Shown: piece after piece, positions 21,627-30,768 of the stretch
How the letters are laid out: each line of letters opens with the position of its first letter
Numbering within the stretch: the stretch's first letter is position 1
Source of the DNA: Methylorubrum populi
GTDB lineage: Bacteria; Pseudomonadota; Alphaproteobacteria; Rhizobiales; Beijerinckiaceae
Assembly (NCBI GenBank): GCA_036946625.1
Contig: JAQIIU010000003.1
Location: 507,961 to 571,960, forward strand
DNA: 64,000 nucleotides
Direction of reading: 5' to 3'
Made by a program: the position numbers and the translations under genes
The notes under the pieces: model-generated
What the model was told of the DNA's origin: nothing
Database searches by the model: none
The model's input: only the letters and a program-made list of their open reading frames with translations

Positions 21627-21842
21627 GCAACAGGTCTCCGGACGGACGGGGGCAGCCCCGCTCGCGCGAGACCGCCTCCCCATGGCCGGTCCCGTGCCGA
21701 TCTTGCGATCCGGCCTCTTGCCAAGCCGCAGGGAAGCCGACCGAGGGTCGGCATCCCTTGCGTCCGGCGGACGCCCGCCGCCGCGCCTTCGTGCGGGCAA
21801 CCGGCGACGAGCGGGATCCATCGCCGGCTGGTCTTAGTGTCT

Positions 21843-21909
21843 CTCACAAAACTCCCGCTGCGCCGTCGCACCCGGAGTGAGCGCGGTCGGTGATCGGGAG
21901 TTTTGTGAG
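21843..21909. repeat. 15-base perfect inverted repeat downstream of the alkene reductase
   Basis: CTCACAAAACTCCCG at 21843-21857 has an exact complement at 21895-21909, 37 bases between. It begins six bases beyond the reductase stop codon and sits in the 289-base gap before the HAD gene. It may act as a terminator, although no T-run follows, or be the remains of a small insertion. Confidence 0.75.
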
Positions 21910-21915
21910 GCACTC

Positions 21916-23001
21916 TTACGCCGCCTGCGACAGCGTCGGATAGTCGACGTAGCCTTCCGGGCCCTGGCTGTACCAAGTCTTCACGTCGTCCTTGGCGAAC
22001 GGCACGCCCTTGGCGATGCGCTCGGGCAGGTCCGGATTGGCGATGTAGGGCCGGCCGAAGGCGATGGCGTCCGCCTCGCCCGAGGCGACCGCGGCTTTCG
22101 CCCGCTCCCCGTCGTAGTCGCAGTTGAGGATGACCGGGCCGCCGAAGCGCTCCTTGATGACGGGCGCCACCGGCGGCACCGTCGCCTTGCCGAAGGTGCC
22201 GTTCGGCCCCGGCTCGCGCAGCTCGATGAAGGCGAGGCCGACGCGCTCCATCATCTCGGCGGCGAGCCCGAAGGTCTCGTGCGGGTTGGAATCGTCCACG
22301 CCCTGGATCGGGCCGTTGGGCGAGAAGCGGATGCCGGTGCGCTCGGCCCCGACGATGCCGGCCACGGCCTGCGCCACCTTGGTCACCAGCCGCACCCGGT
22401 TCTCGACCGAGCCGCCGTAGCGGTCGTCGCGCCGGTTGATGCCGTCGCGGATGAATTCGTCGAGCAGGTAGCCGTTCGCCGCGTGGATCTGCACGCCGTC
22501 GAAGCCGGCCGCGACGGCGTTGCGCGCCGCGCGCTCGTAATCGGCGATCAGCCGCGGGATCTCGTCCTCGCGAAGCGCCCGCGCCTGGCTGTAGGGCTTC
22601 TTGCCCTCGTAGGTATGCGCCGCGTCCGGTGCCGTGGCGACGGAGGGGGCGACCGGCGGCTCGCCGCCGAGGAAGTCGGAATGGACGAGGTAGCCCATGT
22701 GCCAGAGCTGGGAGACGATGCGCCCGCCCGCGTCGTGCACCGCCTTCACCACCGGTTTCCAGGCCTCGACCTGCTCGTCGGACCAGAGGCCCGGGGCGTA
22801 GGGCCATCCGAGGCCCTCCCGGCTGATGCCGGTGGCCTCCGAGATGATCAGGCCCGCGTCGGCGCGCTGGGCGTAGTATTCCGCCATCAGCGGCGTCGGC
22901 ACGTGGGCGCGGGTCGAGCGGCCGCGGGTCAGCGGCGCCATCAGGATGCGGTTCGGCAGCTTCAGCGCGCCGAGCGTGATCGGATCGAACAGAGACGGCA
23001 T
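21916..23001 (-). CDS. Alkene reductase, Old Yellow Enzyme family (NemA-like)
   Basis: FMN flavoprotein that reduces activated C=C bonds, nitrate esters or quinones with NAD(P)H. Predicted 361 residues. Opening LFDPITLGALKLPNRILMAPL, TRGRST; substrate-binding histidine-asparagine pair in GVQIHAANGYLLDEF; RYGGSVENRVRL; phosphate site AFGRPYIANPDLP. The usual SQLWHVGR reads SQLWHMGYLVHS. Monocistronic by appearance, with an inverted repeat at the 3' end. Confidence 0.94.
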   Translation of the reverse strand: MPSLFDPITLGALKLPNRILMAPLTRGRSTRAHVPTPLMAEYYAQRADAGLIISEATGISREGLGWPYAPGLWSDEQVEAWKPVVKAVHDAGGRIVSQLWHMGYLVHSDFLGGEPPVAPSVATAPDAAHTYEGKKPYSQARALREDEIPRLIADYERAARNAVAAGFDGVQIHAANGYLLDEFIRDGINRRDDRYGGSVENRVRLVTKVAQAVAGIVGAERTGIRFSPNGPIQGVDDSNPHETFGLAAEMMERVGLAFIELREPGPNGTFGKATVPPVAPVIKERFGGPVILNCDYDGERAKAAVASGEADAIAFGRPYIANPDLPERIAKGVPFAKDDVKTWYSQGPEGYVDYPTLSQAA

Positions 23002-23188
23002 TCGGGACTCATCCGTGGGGGGGAGGGCGGCGCGTGAGGCGTCCCGTTATCGGGCGCCGAGCGGCCATTGCGGTGGGCCCAACTTGTGTGGACGCGACCG
23101 GTTCGCCAGTGCGCTGGCGCACCTCCGCCGCACCGCGACCGACGCCTCATACCGTTTCCGATCGATCGCTTCGGGTTTCGTCGCCCTC

Positions 23189-23219
23189 CGTCATCGCGAG
23201 CGGCCGCGAAGCGATCCAG
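23189..23219. repeat. Palindromic repeat family A, single copy
   Basis: CGTCATCGCGAGCGGCCGCG followed by AAGCGATCCAG. A degenerate partner may lie at about 23247-23280. It is in the 314-base gap 23002-23315, which otherwise shows nothing. Confidence 0.75.
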
Positions 23220-23315
23220 AACGCGGGCATGTCCGGAAAGGGCGCGCCCTGGTTTGCTTGCGCCGAGCCTCGCAAGGACGCCGGTACAGGCCGAACGCAT
23301 CGACCGGATGGCGTA

Positions 23316-23816
23316 TCACTCCTCCGTGAGCGCCTTCTCGTAGCGCCACGCCTCCATGCCGTCCGCGTAGTAGTCCGGCTTGGTCCCGGTGCGCGCATAG
23401 CCGCCCCGCTCGTAGAGCCGGATGCCGCCGCCGTTGTCGGCCCGCACCTCCAGGCGCAGCCGCTCGCAGCCGTGGCTGCGGGCGTCGGCCTCCGCCGCCT
23501 CCAGCAGCAGCCGGCCGAGCCCGGTCCCGGTGCGGGCGGGGGCGACGGCGAGCGAGGAGAGCCGGGCGCTGCGGTTGGTGCGGCGGCGTTCGAGCGTCGC
23601 GGCCCCGACGAGGATGTCGGACCCGCCGTCCTTCGCCACCGCGACGAGCAGGCTCATGGTGGGCGAGCCGATCGCGTGGCGGATCGCCCGCCGCGCGGCC
23701 CGGTCGGTGGCGAAGGCGGCGTGTTCGAGGGCCACCAGCGCGTCGAGATCGGCGATCTGCGCCGGTCTGATCTCGACGGGGCGGCGGGCGGCGGCCCGCT
23801 CGGCGGGGGTGCTCAC
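23316..23816 (-). CDS. GNAT family N-acetyltransferase (RimI-like)
   Basis: Predicted 166 residues. The acetyl-CoA site is visible as LAVAPARTGTGLGRLLLEAA (about 88-107), with LRLEVRADNGGGIRLYERGG typical of the RimI subgroup. GTG start at 23816 overlaps the stop of the glucan gene (GTGA), so the two are translationally coupled. Substrate unknown; the RimI style suggests protein N-terminal or small-amine acetylation. Confidence 0.88.
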   Translation of the reverse strand: MSTPAERAAARRPVEIRPAQIADLDALVALEHAAFATDRAARRAIRHAIGSPTMSLLVAVAKDGGSDILVGAATLERRRTNRSARLSSLAVAPARTGTGLGRLLLEAAEADARSHGCERLRLEVRADNGGGIRLYERGGYARTGTKPDYYADGMEAWRYEKALTEE

Positions 23817-25429
23817 GCCGCGCTCCAGGGATAGGACCACGTTTCGGTCAGCGCCCGATCCCCTTTTCGCAAGTAGGCTCGCAGTTCCGTCGCTCCCGGT
23901 CCGTCGAGCCGGACGTCGAGGGCGACCCGGAAGCCGCCGACATGCGGGTTCGGCACGATCGAGGTCGCGGCGATGCGCCCGGCGCTCGCGCTGGCGACGA
24001 CCTCGGGCGGGGACGGATCGCTCAGGAAGGTTTTCAGGCTTCCCCCGCCGAAGTCGATCAGGAAGCGCCGGCTGCGCCGGGCGGCGGCATCGGGCGTCCG
24101 GCGGGCGGCGCCGCTCGCGGCGGCCTCGGCGATGAAGGTGTTGGCCACCTTGCCGTTCGGGTGGAGGTCGTCGCCCGTGAGCGCCCGCGTCCGATAGCCG
24201 ATCCGCACCGGCTCGCCCGCCGGATAGGGCGCCTTCGGGCGCCAGAAGGCGACGACGTTGTCGGCGGTCTCGTTGTCGGTCGGCAGTTCGACCAGCACGA
24301 CGCTGCCCTCGCCCCAGGCGCCCTCCGGCTCGACGAAGTAGCCGGGCCGCCGCTCGTAGCCGGCTTCGAGATCCTGGTAGCTGGCAAAGTCGCGGTCGCG
24401 CTGCAACAGCCCGAACCCCTTCGGGTCGCGGTCGAGGAAGGCCGAGATGCGCCGCTCCCGCGGATTGTCGAGGGGGCGCCACAACCATTCCCCGGAGCCG
24501 CTGGCGATATGGAGCCCGTCCGAATCGTGCAGTTCGGGCCGGTAGTCGTCGCTGTGGCCGCGGTCGGTCTCGCCGATGAAGAACATCGAGGTCAGCGGCG
24601 CGATGCCGACGGAGGACAGGGCCCGCCGCGGATGGAGCGTGGCGCTGACCCGCATCACGGTCTGCGCTCCCGGCTCGACCGTGAAGCGGTAGGCGCCGGC
24701 AACGGACGGGCTGTCGAGCAGGGCGTGGATCGTCAGCGCCTTCGCGTCCGGCCCCGGCACCTCGATGAAGAAGGCGCGGAAGAACGGAAACTCCTCGGTC
24801 TCGGCGTCCGTGCCGAGGGCGAGGCCGCGCGCCGAGAGGCCGTAGAGCTGATCCTTGCCGAGGAAGCGGAAGTAGCTCGCCCCGACGAAGACCGCGAGTT
24901 CGTCGAGCCGGTCCGGCCGGTTGAGCGGCGCGTGGATGCGGATGCCGGCGAAGTTCAGGTCGCTCGGCAAGGTGCCGTCGATCCGGGTGCGGCCGAAATC
25001 GAACAGCGCCGGATCGTACCTGACCGGGATGCTGCGCCCGTCGCGCACGAGATTCACCGCGACCGGGCGCGGATAGAGGAAGCCGCGGTGGAACAGTTGG
25101 AGACGGAACGGGCCGCCGCCCTCGCCGAGGAGGGCGTGGTCGGGCCGGAAGCGGATGTCGCGATAGGCATCGTAGTCGAGGCCGGCGAGCGGCGCCGGCA
25201 GCGGCGGAAAGCTGCCGTCGAAGGGGCGGGCCGCGAGCGCCCGGGCCCAGCGCTCGACCACCGCCGGCTCGAAGGCCGCTCCTTCGTCCGCGGGCGCGGC
25301 GCCGGCCGGCAGCGCGGCGGCGAGGCCGGCGGCGGCCAGCCCCGCCATGACGCCGCGGCGCGAGGGAGCGCCCCCCGCAAAAGCCTCCTGTGCCGTTTCC
25401 TGGCCGGCATGACCTTCGGCTTGGATCAT
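23813..25429 (-). CDS. Periplasmic glucan biosynthesis protein, MdoG/OpgG-OpgD family
   Basis: Needed for osmoregulated periplasmic glucan synthesis or branching. Predicted 538 residues. A twin-arginine-type signal is seen (PSRRGVMAGLAAAGLAAALP, about 22-41), which is more like OpgD than Sec-dependent OpgG. Family signatures: DYDAYRDIRFRPDHALLGEG, FLYPRPVAVNLV, ASYFRFLGKDQLYGLSARGL, TSMFFIGETDR, NPRERRISAFLDRDPKGFGL. No glucan synthase OpgH is adjacent. Coupled with the GNAT gene. Confidence 0.92.
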   Translation of the reverse strand: MIQAEGHAGQETAQEAFAGGAPSRRGVMAGLAAAGLAAALPAGAAPADEGAAFEPAVVERWARALAARPFDGSFPPLPAPLAGLDYDAYRDIRFRPDHALLGEGGGPFRLQLFHRGFLYPRPVAVNLVRDGRSIPVRYDPALFDFGRTRIDGTLPSDLNFAGIRIHAPLNRPDRLDELAVFVGASYFRFLGKDQLYGLSARGLALGTDAETEEFPFFRAFFIEVPGPDAKALTIHALLDSPSVAGAYRFTVEPGAQTVMRVSATLHPRRALSSVGIAPLTSMFFIGETDRGHSDDYRPELHDSDGLHIASGSGEWLWRPLDNPRERRISAFLDRDPKGFGLLQRDRDFASYQDLEAGYERRPGYFVEPEGAWGEGSVVLVELPTDNETADNVVAFWRPKAPYPAGEPVRIGYRTRALTGDDLHPNGKVANTFIAEAAASGAARRTPDAAARRSRRFLIDFGGGSLKTFLSDPSPPEVVASASAGRIAATSIVPNPHVGGFRVALDVRLDGPGATELRAYLRKGDRALTETWSYPWSAA

Positions 25430-26090
25430 CGTCCCGTTCCGTGATGCCGTGGTTCAATGGCCGCTTCGGCAAGGCTTGAAAAGAGGCCGGCGGGCGACGC
25501 CCCGGCGGCGGTGCGTCCTTTCCGCAACAATCCCGATGTCGTGCGGAAATCACCGGAACGGCCGGCTTTTTCCCTTGTCGCCGCGGGCCCTCGGCCGTAT
25601 ATCGCCCCTGCCCAATTTCGCACGTGCCTGTGGCCGCGTGTCGGTTGGTGGGCATCCGGTCAACTGCCGGACAGCCGCCAGGGGTCTTAAAGGATCGATG
25701 GTCGAATGGGTGGATCCCTGCGGCCGGCATCCGGGTGGCGACACCAGACCCCGACAACAACCGACAGCCGGAGGCGAAACCGGCGAACCCCGCTCTCCAC
25801 GGGGGACGCAGCTTAAAGCAACGACGAACGGGCTTTTTTGGTCTCGTCGGCCCTCCAAAGGCCGACACCGAAGAGGCTTGTTTATCCTTGCCCGGCGTGC
25901 GGTTGGGGTTCCCCCATCCAATCCACGGCAGCTTCCGGGGTGCTTCTCGCGCCGCCGCCGTCCGCGCGTCTCCAAAGCGCGCGGATGCGAGCGACGCGTC
26001 GCCCCCTGACGCCGACGGCTCGTTCCCGGGCCGTCCCGATTCGATCCCGCGCCCGAAGACGGCGCCTCGAACCTGTGGTGGGGACGACCG
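25430..26090 (+). promoter_or_regulatory. Long leader of ornithine decarboxylase; candidate speF cis-regulatory RNA
   Basis: A 661-base non-coding gap precedes the decarboxylase. Alphaproteobacterial ornithine decarboxylase genes are known to carry the structured speF leader (Rfam family), and the distal 400 bases here (about 25690-26090) are the right place and size. Visible hairpins include GTCGGCC/GGCCGAC (25846-25852 and 25860-25866, loop of seven) just after a GGCTTTTTTGG tract. I could not check the consensus fold from memory, so this is a positional inference. Overlapping open frames here look like noise. Confidence 0.45.
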
Positions 26091-27257
26091 ATGACCGATC
26101 GCATCCGCGATTACCTGCGCACGCGCCGCGACCTCGGCCGGGACGAAGGTCCGGTGATGGTCCTCGACCTCGATGTCGTGCGCGACAACTACACCGCGTT
26201 CAGTCGTGCGCTCCCCGACACCCGCGTGTTCTACGCCGTGAAGGCGAACCCGGCCGCGGACGTGCTGCGCCTGCTCGCCGAGATGGGCTCCTGCTTCGAC
26301 ACCGCCTCGGTCGCCGAGATCGAGATGGCGCTGGCCGCCGGCGCCACCGCCGAGCGCATCTCCTTCGGCAACACCATCAAGAAGGAGCGCGACGTGGTGC
26401 GTGCGCTCAAGCTCGGCATCCGCCTCTTCGCCGTCGATTGCCAGCCGGAAGTCGAGAAGATCTTTCGCGCGAGCGAGGCGGCCGGCGTCGAGGCCGCCGA
26501 CGTGCGGGTCTTCTGCCGCATCCTCTGCGACGGTGCCGGCGCCGACTGGCCGCTTTCGCGAAAATTCGGCTGCGAGCCGGAGATGGCGGTGGACGTGCTG
26601 GAGCACGCCCACCGGCACGGCCTCCACGCCTACGGCGTCTCCTTCCATGTCGGCTCGCAACAGGCCGACACCGGAGCCTGGGACGGGGCGCTCGCCGCCG
26701 CTTCCCAGATCTTCCAGGAATGCGGCTTGCGCGGCATCGGCCTGTCGATGGTCAACCTCGGCGGCGGCTTTCCGACCAAGTACCTCAAGCAGGTGCCGGG
26801 CGTGGAGAGCTACGGCGACGCGATCTTCCGCGCGCTCACCAAGCACTTCGGCAACCGGATCCCGGAGACGATCATCGAGCCGGGCCGCGGCATGGTCGGC
26901 AACGCCGGCATGATCGAAGCGGAGGTCGTGCTGGTCTCCAGGAAGTCGGAGGCCGAGGACGAGGTGCGCTGGGTCTATCTCGACATCGGCAAGTTCGGCG
27001 GTCTGGCCGAGACCATGGACGAGTCGATCCGCTACGCGATCCGCACCGACCACGACGCGGACCGCATGGCGCCTTGCGTCGTCGCCGGCCCGACCTGCGA
27101 TTCGGTCGACGTGCTCTACGAGAAGAACCCCTACCCGCTGCCGGTCTCCCTCTCGATCGGCGACAAGGTGTGGATCGAGGGCGCGGGCGCCTACACCACG
27201 ACCTACGCCGCGGTCGCCTTCAACGGCTTTCCGCCGCTCGAACAGATCGTGATCTGA
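26091..27257 (+). CDS. speF: Ornithine decarboxylase, type III PLP (alanine racemase) fold
   Basis: Converts ornithine to putrescine (possibly also lysine to cadaverine). Predicted 388 residues, typical of bacterial alanine-racemase-fold decarboxylases. PLP lysine K51 in FYAVKANP; HVGSQ (substrate/PLP histidine); GGGFPTKY; EPGRGMVG phosphate site; catalytic cysteine C336 in GPTCDSVDVLYE; YTTTYAAVAFNGF near the end. Neighbouring homospermidine synthase uses its putrescine product. Expression is probably controlled through the long leader. The symbol speF follows alphaproteobacterial usage for this type. Confidence 0.92.
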   Translation: MTDRIRDYLRTRRDLGRDEGPVMVLDLDVVRDNYTAFSRALPDTRVFYAVKANPAADVLRLLAEMGSCFDTASVAEIEMALAAGATAERISFGNTIKKERDVVRALKLGIRLFAVDCQPEVEKIFRASEAAGVEAADVRVFCRILCDGAGADWPLSRKFGCEPEMAVDVLEHAHRHGLHAYGVSFHVGSQQADTGAWDGALAAASQIFQECGLRGIGLSMVNLGGGFPTKYLKQVPGVESYGDAIFRALTKHFGNRIPETIIEPGRGMVGNAGMIEAEVVLVSRKSEAEDEVRWVYLDIGKFGGLAETMDESIRYAIRTDHDADRMAPCVVAGPTCDSVDVLYEKNPYPLPVSLSIGDKVWIEGAGAYTTTYAAVAFNGFPPLEQIVI

Positions 27258-27276
27258 TCCGCCGCCCCATGATGTG

Positions 27277-27302
27277 CGGCCCCGCATCTCCCCGCGGGGC
27301 CG
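27277..27302 (+). terminator. Hairpin after ornithine decarboxylase
   Basis: Perfect nine-base stem CGGCCCCGC/GCGGGGCCG (27277-27285 and 27294-27302), loop ATCTCCCC, 20 bases past the stop codon. No T-run follows, so it may be an attenuator or 3' stabiliser. Confidence 0.45.
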
Positions 27303-27448
27303 GCATCGGTCAGGCTTCGTTCACGCCCATCGCCAGAAGTGCCGCGTGTCTCACGAGACGCGCTTGTCGATCTGTCCCGGACGGCCCGCCTCCGGCGGGT
27401 GCGAGGGCTGTTTCTTCCCGCTTGTCAGCGACCTGGGAGGGTGCGGCC

Positions 27449-28006
27449 GTGATCCAGATCCGCGATGAAATCGCCTCCGACGTCGCGGCCCGCGAGCGCC
27501 TGCTCAATGCCTGCTTCGGGCCGGGCCGCTTCCTGAAGACCTCGCAGCGCCTGCGCGAGGGCCGCCTCCCGGCGCGTGGCCTCGCCCTCTCGGCTGTGCG
27601 GGGCGAAGGGCTCGTCGGCACCGTGCGGCTGTGGGATGTCGAGACCGGCTGCGGCCGTCCGGCCCTGCTGCTCGGCCCGCTCGCGGTCGATCCGACGCTC
27701 CAGGGCGCCGGGCTCGGCGGAGCGTTGATGCGGGCGGCCATCGCCAGAGCCACGGAACAGGGCCGCGGTGCCGTGCTGCTGGTGGGGGATGCGCCCTACT
27801 ACGCCCGCTTCGGCTTCGAACCGGCCAAGGCGGAAGCCCTCTCCATGCCCGGCCCGTTCGAACGGGAACGTTTCCTCGGCCTCGAACTCAGGGCCGGCGC
27901 GTTGGCGAGGGTCGAGGGCGTGCTGCGGGCGACCGGCGCCATCGAGGAACGGCCGGAGGTGGCGGCCGCGGCCGCCGCTGGGGCCGCGCGACGACGCGCC
28001 GCCTGA
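27449..28006 (+). CDS. GNAT family N-acetyltransferase (YhbS-like)
   Basis: Predicted 185 residues. Opening IRDEIASDVAARERLLNACF and FGPGRFLKTSQRLREG, acetyl-CoA loop PTLQGAGLGGALMRAAIARA (about 90-109), and LLVGDAPYYARFGFEPA are typical of the YhbS-like subgroup. GTG at 27449 follows a GGGAGG motif. It lies between two polyamine genes, so an amine substrate is conceivable but not shown. Alanine-rich tail (about 171-185) looks disordered. Confidence 0.87.
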   Translation: MIQIRDEIASDVAARERLLNACFGPGRFLKTSQRLREGRLPARGLALSAVRGEGLVGTVRLWDVETGCGRPALLLGPLAVDPTLQGAGLGGALMRAAIARATEQGRGAVLLVGDAPYYARFGFEPAKAEALSMPGPFERERFLGLELRAGALARVEGVLRATGAIEERPEVAAAAAAGAARRRAA

Positions 28007-28029
28007 GTCGATGGCGGGCCGGGGGCGCC

Positions 28030-28191
28030 TCACATCAACAGGCGGCTGGCGCTCCGGTGGAAGGCGCGGGCGTGACCCAGCGCCGTGCGGCCGGCGCGGA
28101 CGAGACCGGTGAGGAGCGTGATGATGCCCGGGTCGCGGTCGATCGCTTCGACTTCCGGATGGATGGACGGTGCGGTGAGGACGGTCAGCAT
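28030..28191 (-). CDS. Small hypothetical protein
   Basis: Predicted 53 residues, MLTVLTAPSIHPEVEAIDRD onward, ending HRSASRLLM. ATG at 28191 has a good GAGGGA ribosome site eight bases upstream, which is the main reason to accept it. No domain recognised; one amphipathic helix around GIITLLTGLVRAGRTAL. Opposite strand to both neighbours. Confidence 0.55.
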   Translation of the reverse strand: MLTVLTAPSIHPEVEAIDRDPGIITLLTGLVRAGRTALGHARAFHRSASRLLM

Positions 28192-28466
28192 GGTTCGATT
28201 CCCTCGTGCGTGCTGTCTGCCCCCTGGGTGCCCTCCCTTGTTGCGCTGCAATATAAGCTCTTCCCGACAGGACGGCCTCCGATGCCTGCCGATCTCAGCC
28301 TTGCGCTGAATTCATGGCTTCCCGGCCGTCGTCTTCACGATTCCGCAACGATCCCGTGGCGGGGCCGGTTGACCCCGGCGCGTCGAACCGTCATCCGCTC
28401 GTCATTTCCAGGCATCAAGCACGCCGCTCTGAAGCGAAGAGCAGCCCCGACAAGGAGTGTCCGCGC

Positions 28467-29915
28467 ATGTCCGATGGCCCGCAGAAGGATCGGCCGGTCC
28501 ATGGTCGCATCACCGGCCCGATCGTGATGATCGGCTTCGGGTCGATCGGCCGGGGCACCCTTCCCCTGATCGAGCGGCACTTCGAGTACGACAAGCGCCG
28601 CTTCACGGTCGTCGACCCGTCCGACGCGCACAAGGATCTGGCCGACGCGCACGGCCTGCGCTTCGAGAAGGTGGCGCTCACCAAGGAGAATTTTCGCGAT
28701 GTCCTCACGCCGCTCCTCACCGAGGGCGGCGGCCAGGGCTTCTGCGTGAACCTCTCGGTCGACACCTCCTCGCGCGACATCCTCGAACTCTGCCGCGAAC
28801 TCGGCGCGCTCTACATCGACACGGTGGCCGAGCCCTGGGCCGGCTTCTACTTCGACAAGGCTCTGAGCCAAGCCGACCGAACCAACTACGCGCTGCGCGA
28901 AAACATCCTCGCCGCCCGCCGCGCCGCGCCCGGCGGCCCGACCGCGGTGTCGTGCTGCGGCGCCAACCCCGGCATGGTCTCGTGGTTCGTCAAGCAGGCG
29001 CTGCTGAACATCGCTCACGACACCGGCGTCACCGATCCGGAGCCGACGAGCCGCGAGGGCTGGGCCGCGCTCATGCGGAAGCTCGGCGTCAAGGGCGTCC
29101 ACATCGCCGAGCGCGACACCCAGCGCGCCAAGAACCCGAAGCCGCAGGGCGTGTTCGTCAACACGTGGTCGGTCGAGGGCTTCGTCTCCGAGGGCAACCA
29201 GCCGGCCGAGCTCGGCTGGGGCACGCACGAGACCTGGAAGCCGGCCAACGCCGAGGAGCAGACCAAGGGCTCGCGCTGCGCGATCTTCCTGCTCCAGCCC
29301 GGTGCCGACACCCGCGTGCGCTCCTGGACCCCGACGGCGCAGGCGCAGTTCGGCTTCCTCGTCACCCACAACGAGGCGATCTCGATCTCGGACTACTACA
29401 CGGTCCGCGAAGGCGGCGAGGCGGTCTACCGCCCGACCTGCCACTACGCCTACCATCCGGCCAACGACGCGGTGCTCTCGCTGCACGAGATGTGGGGCAA
29501 TGCCGGCAGGGTACAGGAGCGCCACCACATCCTCGACGAGAACGAGATCGTCGACGGAATCGACGAACTCGGCGTGCTCCTCTACGGCCATGCCAGGAAC
29601 GCCTACTGGTACGGCTCTCAGCTCTCCATCGAGGAGACGCGCCGCGTCGCCCCCTACCAGAACGCCACCGGCCTTCAGGTGACGTCGGCGGTGCTCGCCG
29701 GCATGGTCTGGGCGCTGGAAAACCCGGAGGCCGGCATCGTCGAGGCCGACGAGATCGACTTCCGCCGCTGCCTCGAGGTGCAGACGCCGTATCTCGGCCC
29801 GGTCGTCGGCGTCTACACCGACTGGACTCCCCTCGCCGACCGCCCCGGCCTGTTCCCGGAGGACATCGACCGGAGCGACCCCTGGCAGTTCCGCAACGTG
29901 CTCGTGCACGGCTGA
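28467..29915 (+). CDS. hss: Homospermidine synthase
   Basis: NAD-dependent formation of sym-homospermidine from two putrescines, releasing ammonia. Predicted 482 residues, the normal size of bacterial Hss. N-terminal NAD-binding motif IVMIGFGSIGRGTLP (about 19-33); FCVNLSVDTSSRDILELCRE; VSCCGANPGMVSWFVKQALL; conserved ENEIVDGIDELGVLLYGH. ATG at 28467 is preceded by AAGGAG. It completes the polyamine pathway begun by the decarboxylase 1.2 kb upstream. The 28192-28466 gap shows no further gene. A terminator follows. Confidence 0.96.
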   Translation: MSDGPQKDRPVHGRITGPIVMIGFGSIGRGTLPLIERHFEYDKRRFTVVDPSDAHKDLADAHGLRFEKVALTKENFRDVLTPLLTEGGGQGFCVNLSVDTSSRDILELCRELGALYIDTVAEPWAGFYFDKALSQADRTNYALRENILAARRAAPGGPTAVSCCGANPGMVSWFVKQALLNIAHDTGVTDPEPTSREGWAALMRKLGVKGVHIAERDTQRAKNPKPQGVFVNTWSVEGFVSEGNQPAELGWGTHETWKPANAEEQTKGSRCAIFLLQPGADTRVRSWTPTAQAQFGFLVTHNEAISISDYYTVREGGEAVYRPTCHYAYHPANDAVLSLHEMWGNAGRVQERHHILDENEIVDGIDELGVLLYGHARNAYWYGSQLSIEETRRVAPYQNATGLQVTSAVLAGMVWALENPEAGIVEADEIDFRRCLEVQTPYLGPVVGVYTDWTPLADRPGLFPEDIDRSDPWQFRNVLVHG

Positions 29916-30070
29916 TCCGAAAGAGGGCCGCCCTCAGGGCCATCGCTCGAAGCCGCATCAGTGGCTTCGCGGCGCGAAGAGCGCCGCGCGGAGCGAGAGC
30001 CTGAGCCCGCGGGCGCCGGCGACTGAGGCTGGCCAAAAAAATCAGGGCGAACGCTTCAAGCGATCGCCCT

Positions 30071-30101
30071 AGGGCCGCCCTGTCCGGGGCGGCCCTTTCT
30101 T
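30071..30101 (+). terminator. Intrinsic terminator downstream of hss
   Basis: Ten-base perfect stem AGGGCCGCCC/GGGCGGCCCT (30071-30080 and 30087-30096), six-base loop TGTCCG, then TTCTTG. Lies 156 bases after the hss stop; a weaker hairpin (about 30047-30071) precedes it. Confidence 0.8.
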
Positions 30102-30136
30102 GTTACGGTGCGCGCCTTCGCACCGGAGGCTGATCG

Positions 30137-30697
30137 ATGGCCGTCGCCGCATGCCGCGACACCCGCATGCGGGTCGCCGAGTATCGGGATTGGGCCGCAA
30201 CCCGGCCGGACGACGAACGCTGGGAATTGATCGAAGGCGTGCCGGTGCTGATGCGCCCGCCAAGGGTCGACATCAGCGCATAGTCACCAACCATCGTCAA
30301 ACATCTTGACGACCTCGCCGAGCGCCGGGGCTGCGGCGCCTATCCGGGCCTCGCGATCCTGAGCGAGGCCATGGACGATTACGCGCCGATTCCCGACGTG
30401 GTCGTGCAATGCGGCGAGCCGCCGGAATACGGCTACACCAGCGATCCCCTGCTCGTCGTGGAAGTCCTCTCGCCCTCGACCCTCGTGCTCGACCGCGGCC
30501 GCAAGACCGAGTTCTATCAGACCGTTCCGTCGCTCGCCGTGCTCCTGCTCGTGCATCAGGACGAAGCGCGGGTGGAGGTCTGGCGCCGTGCGCCGGACTG
30601 GACGGTTTAGTTCGCCGGCCCCGGCGCGGTCATCGACCTGCCTGAACGCGGCGGCGCGCTGTCCGTGGCGGAAATCTATGCGCGTCTCACTCTCTGA
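30137..30697 (+). pseudogene. Uma2-family (DUF820) nuclease-like pseudogene
   Basis: Reads as a Uma2/DUF820 protein with strong similarity to the intact neighbour at 30769 (MRVAEYRDW, DDERWELIEG, DYAPIPDVVVQCGEPP, VVEVLSPSTLVLDRGRKTEF), but it is broken. One base is missing near 30263 and one extra lies near 30292: between them the homologous RHQRIVTN is in another frame and the original frame meets TAG at 30281. A second in-frame TAG is at 30608, inside the C-terminal strand, after which similarity continues to TGA at 30695. Clear relic of a tandem duplication. The family has a PD-(D/E)XK nuclease fold of mostly unknown role. Confidence 0.85.
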
Positions 30698-30768
30698 TCC
30701 TGCGCCGCGCCCCGCTTGCCTGGCTCCGGGGCGGTGCTAGCATCGAGGCCGGTTTCGGAGGCTCCTCG

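Noticed and set aside
25624..26094. 156-codon open frame in the ornithine decarboxylase leader
   Set aside because: Composition is noise-like and it overlaps the region expected to be a structured RNA; no ribosome site.
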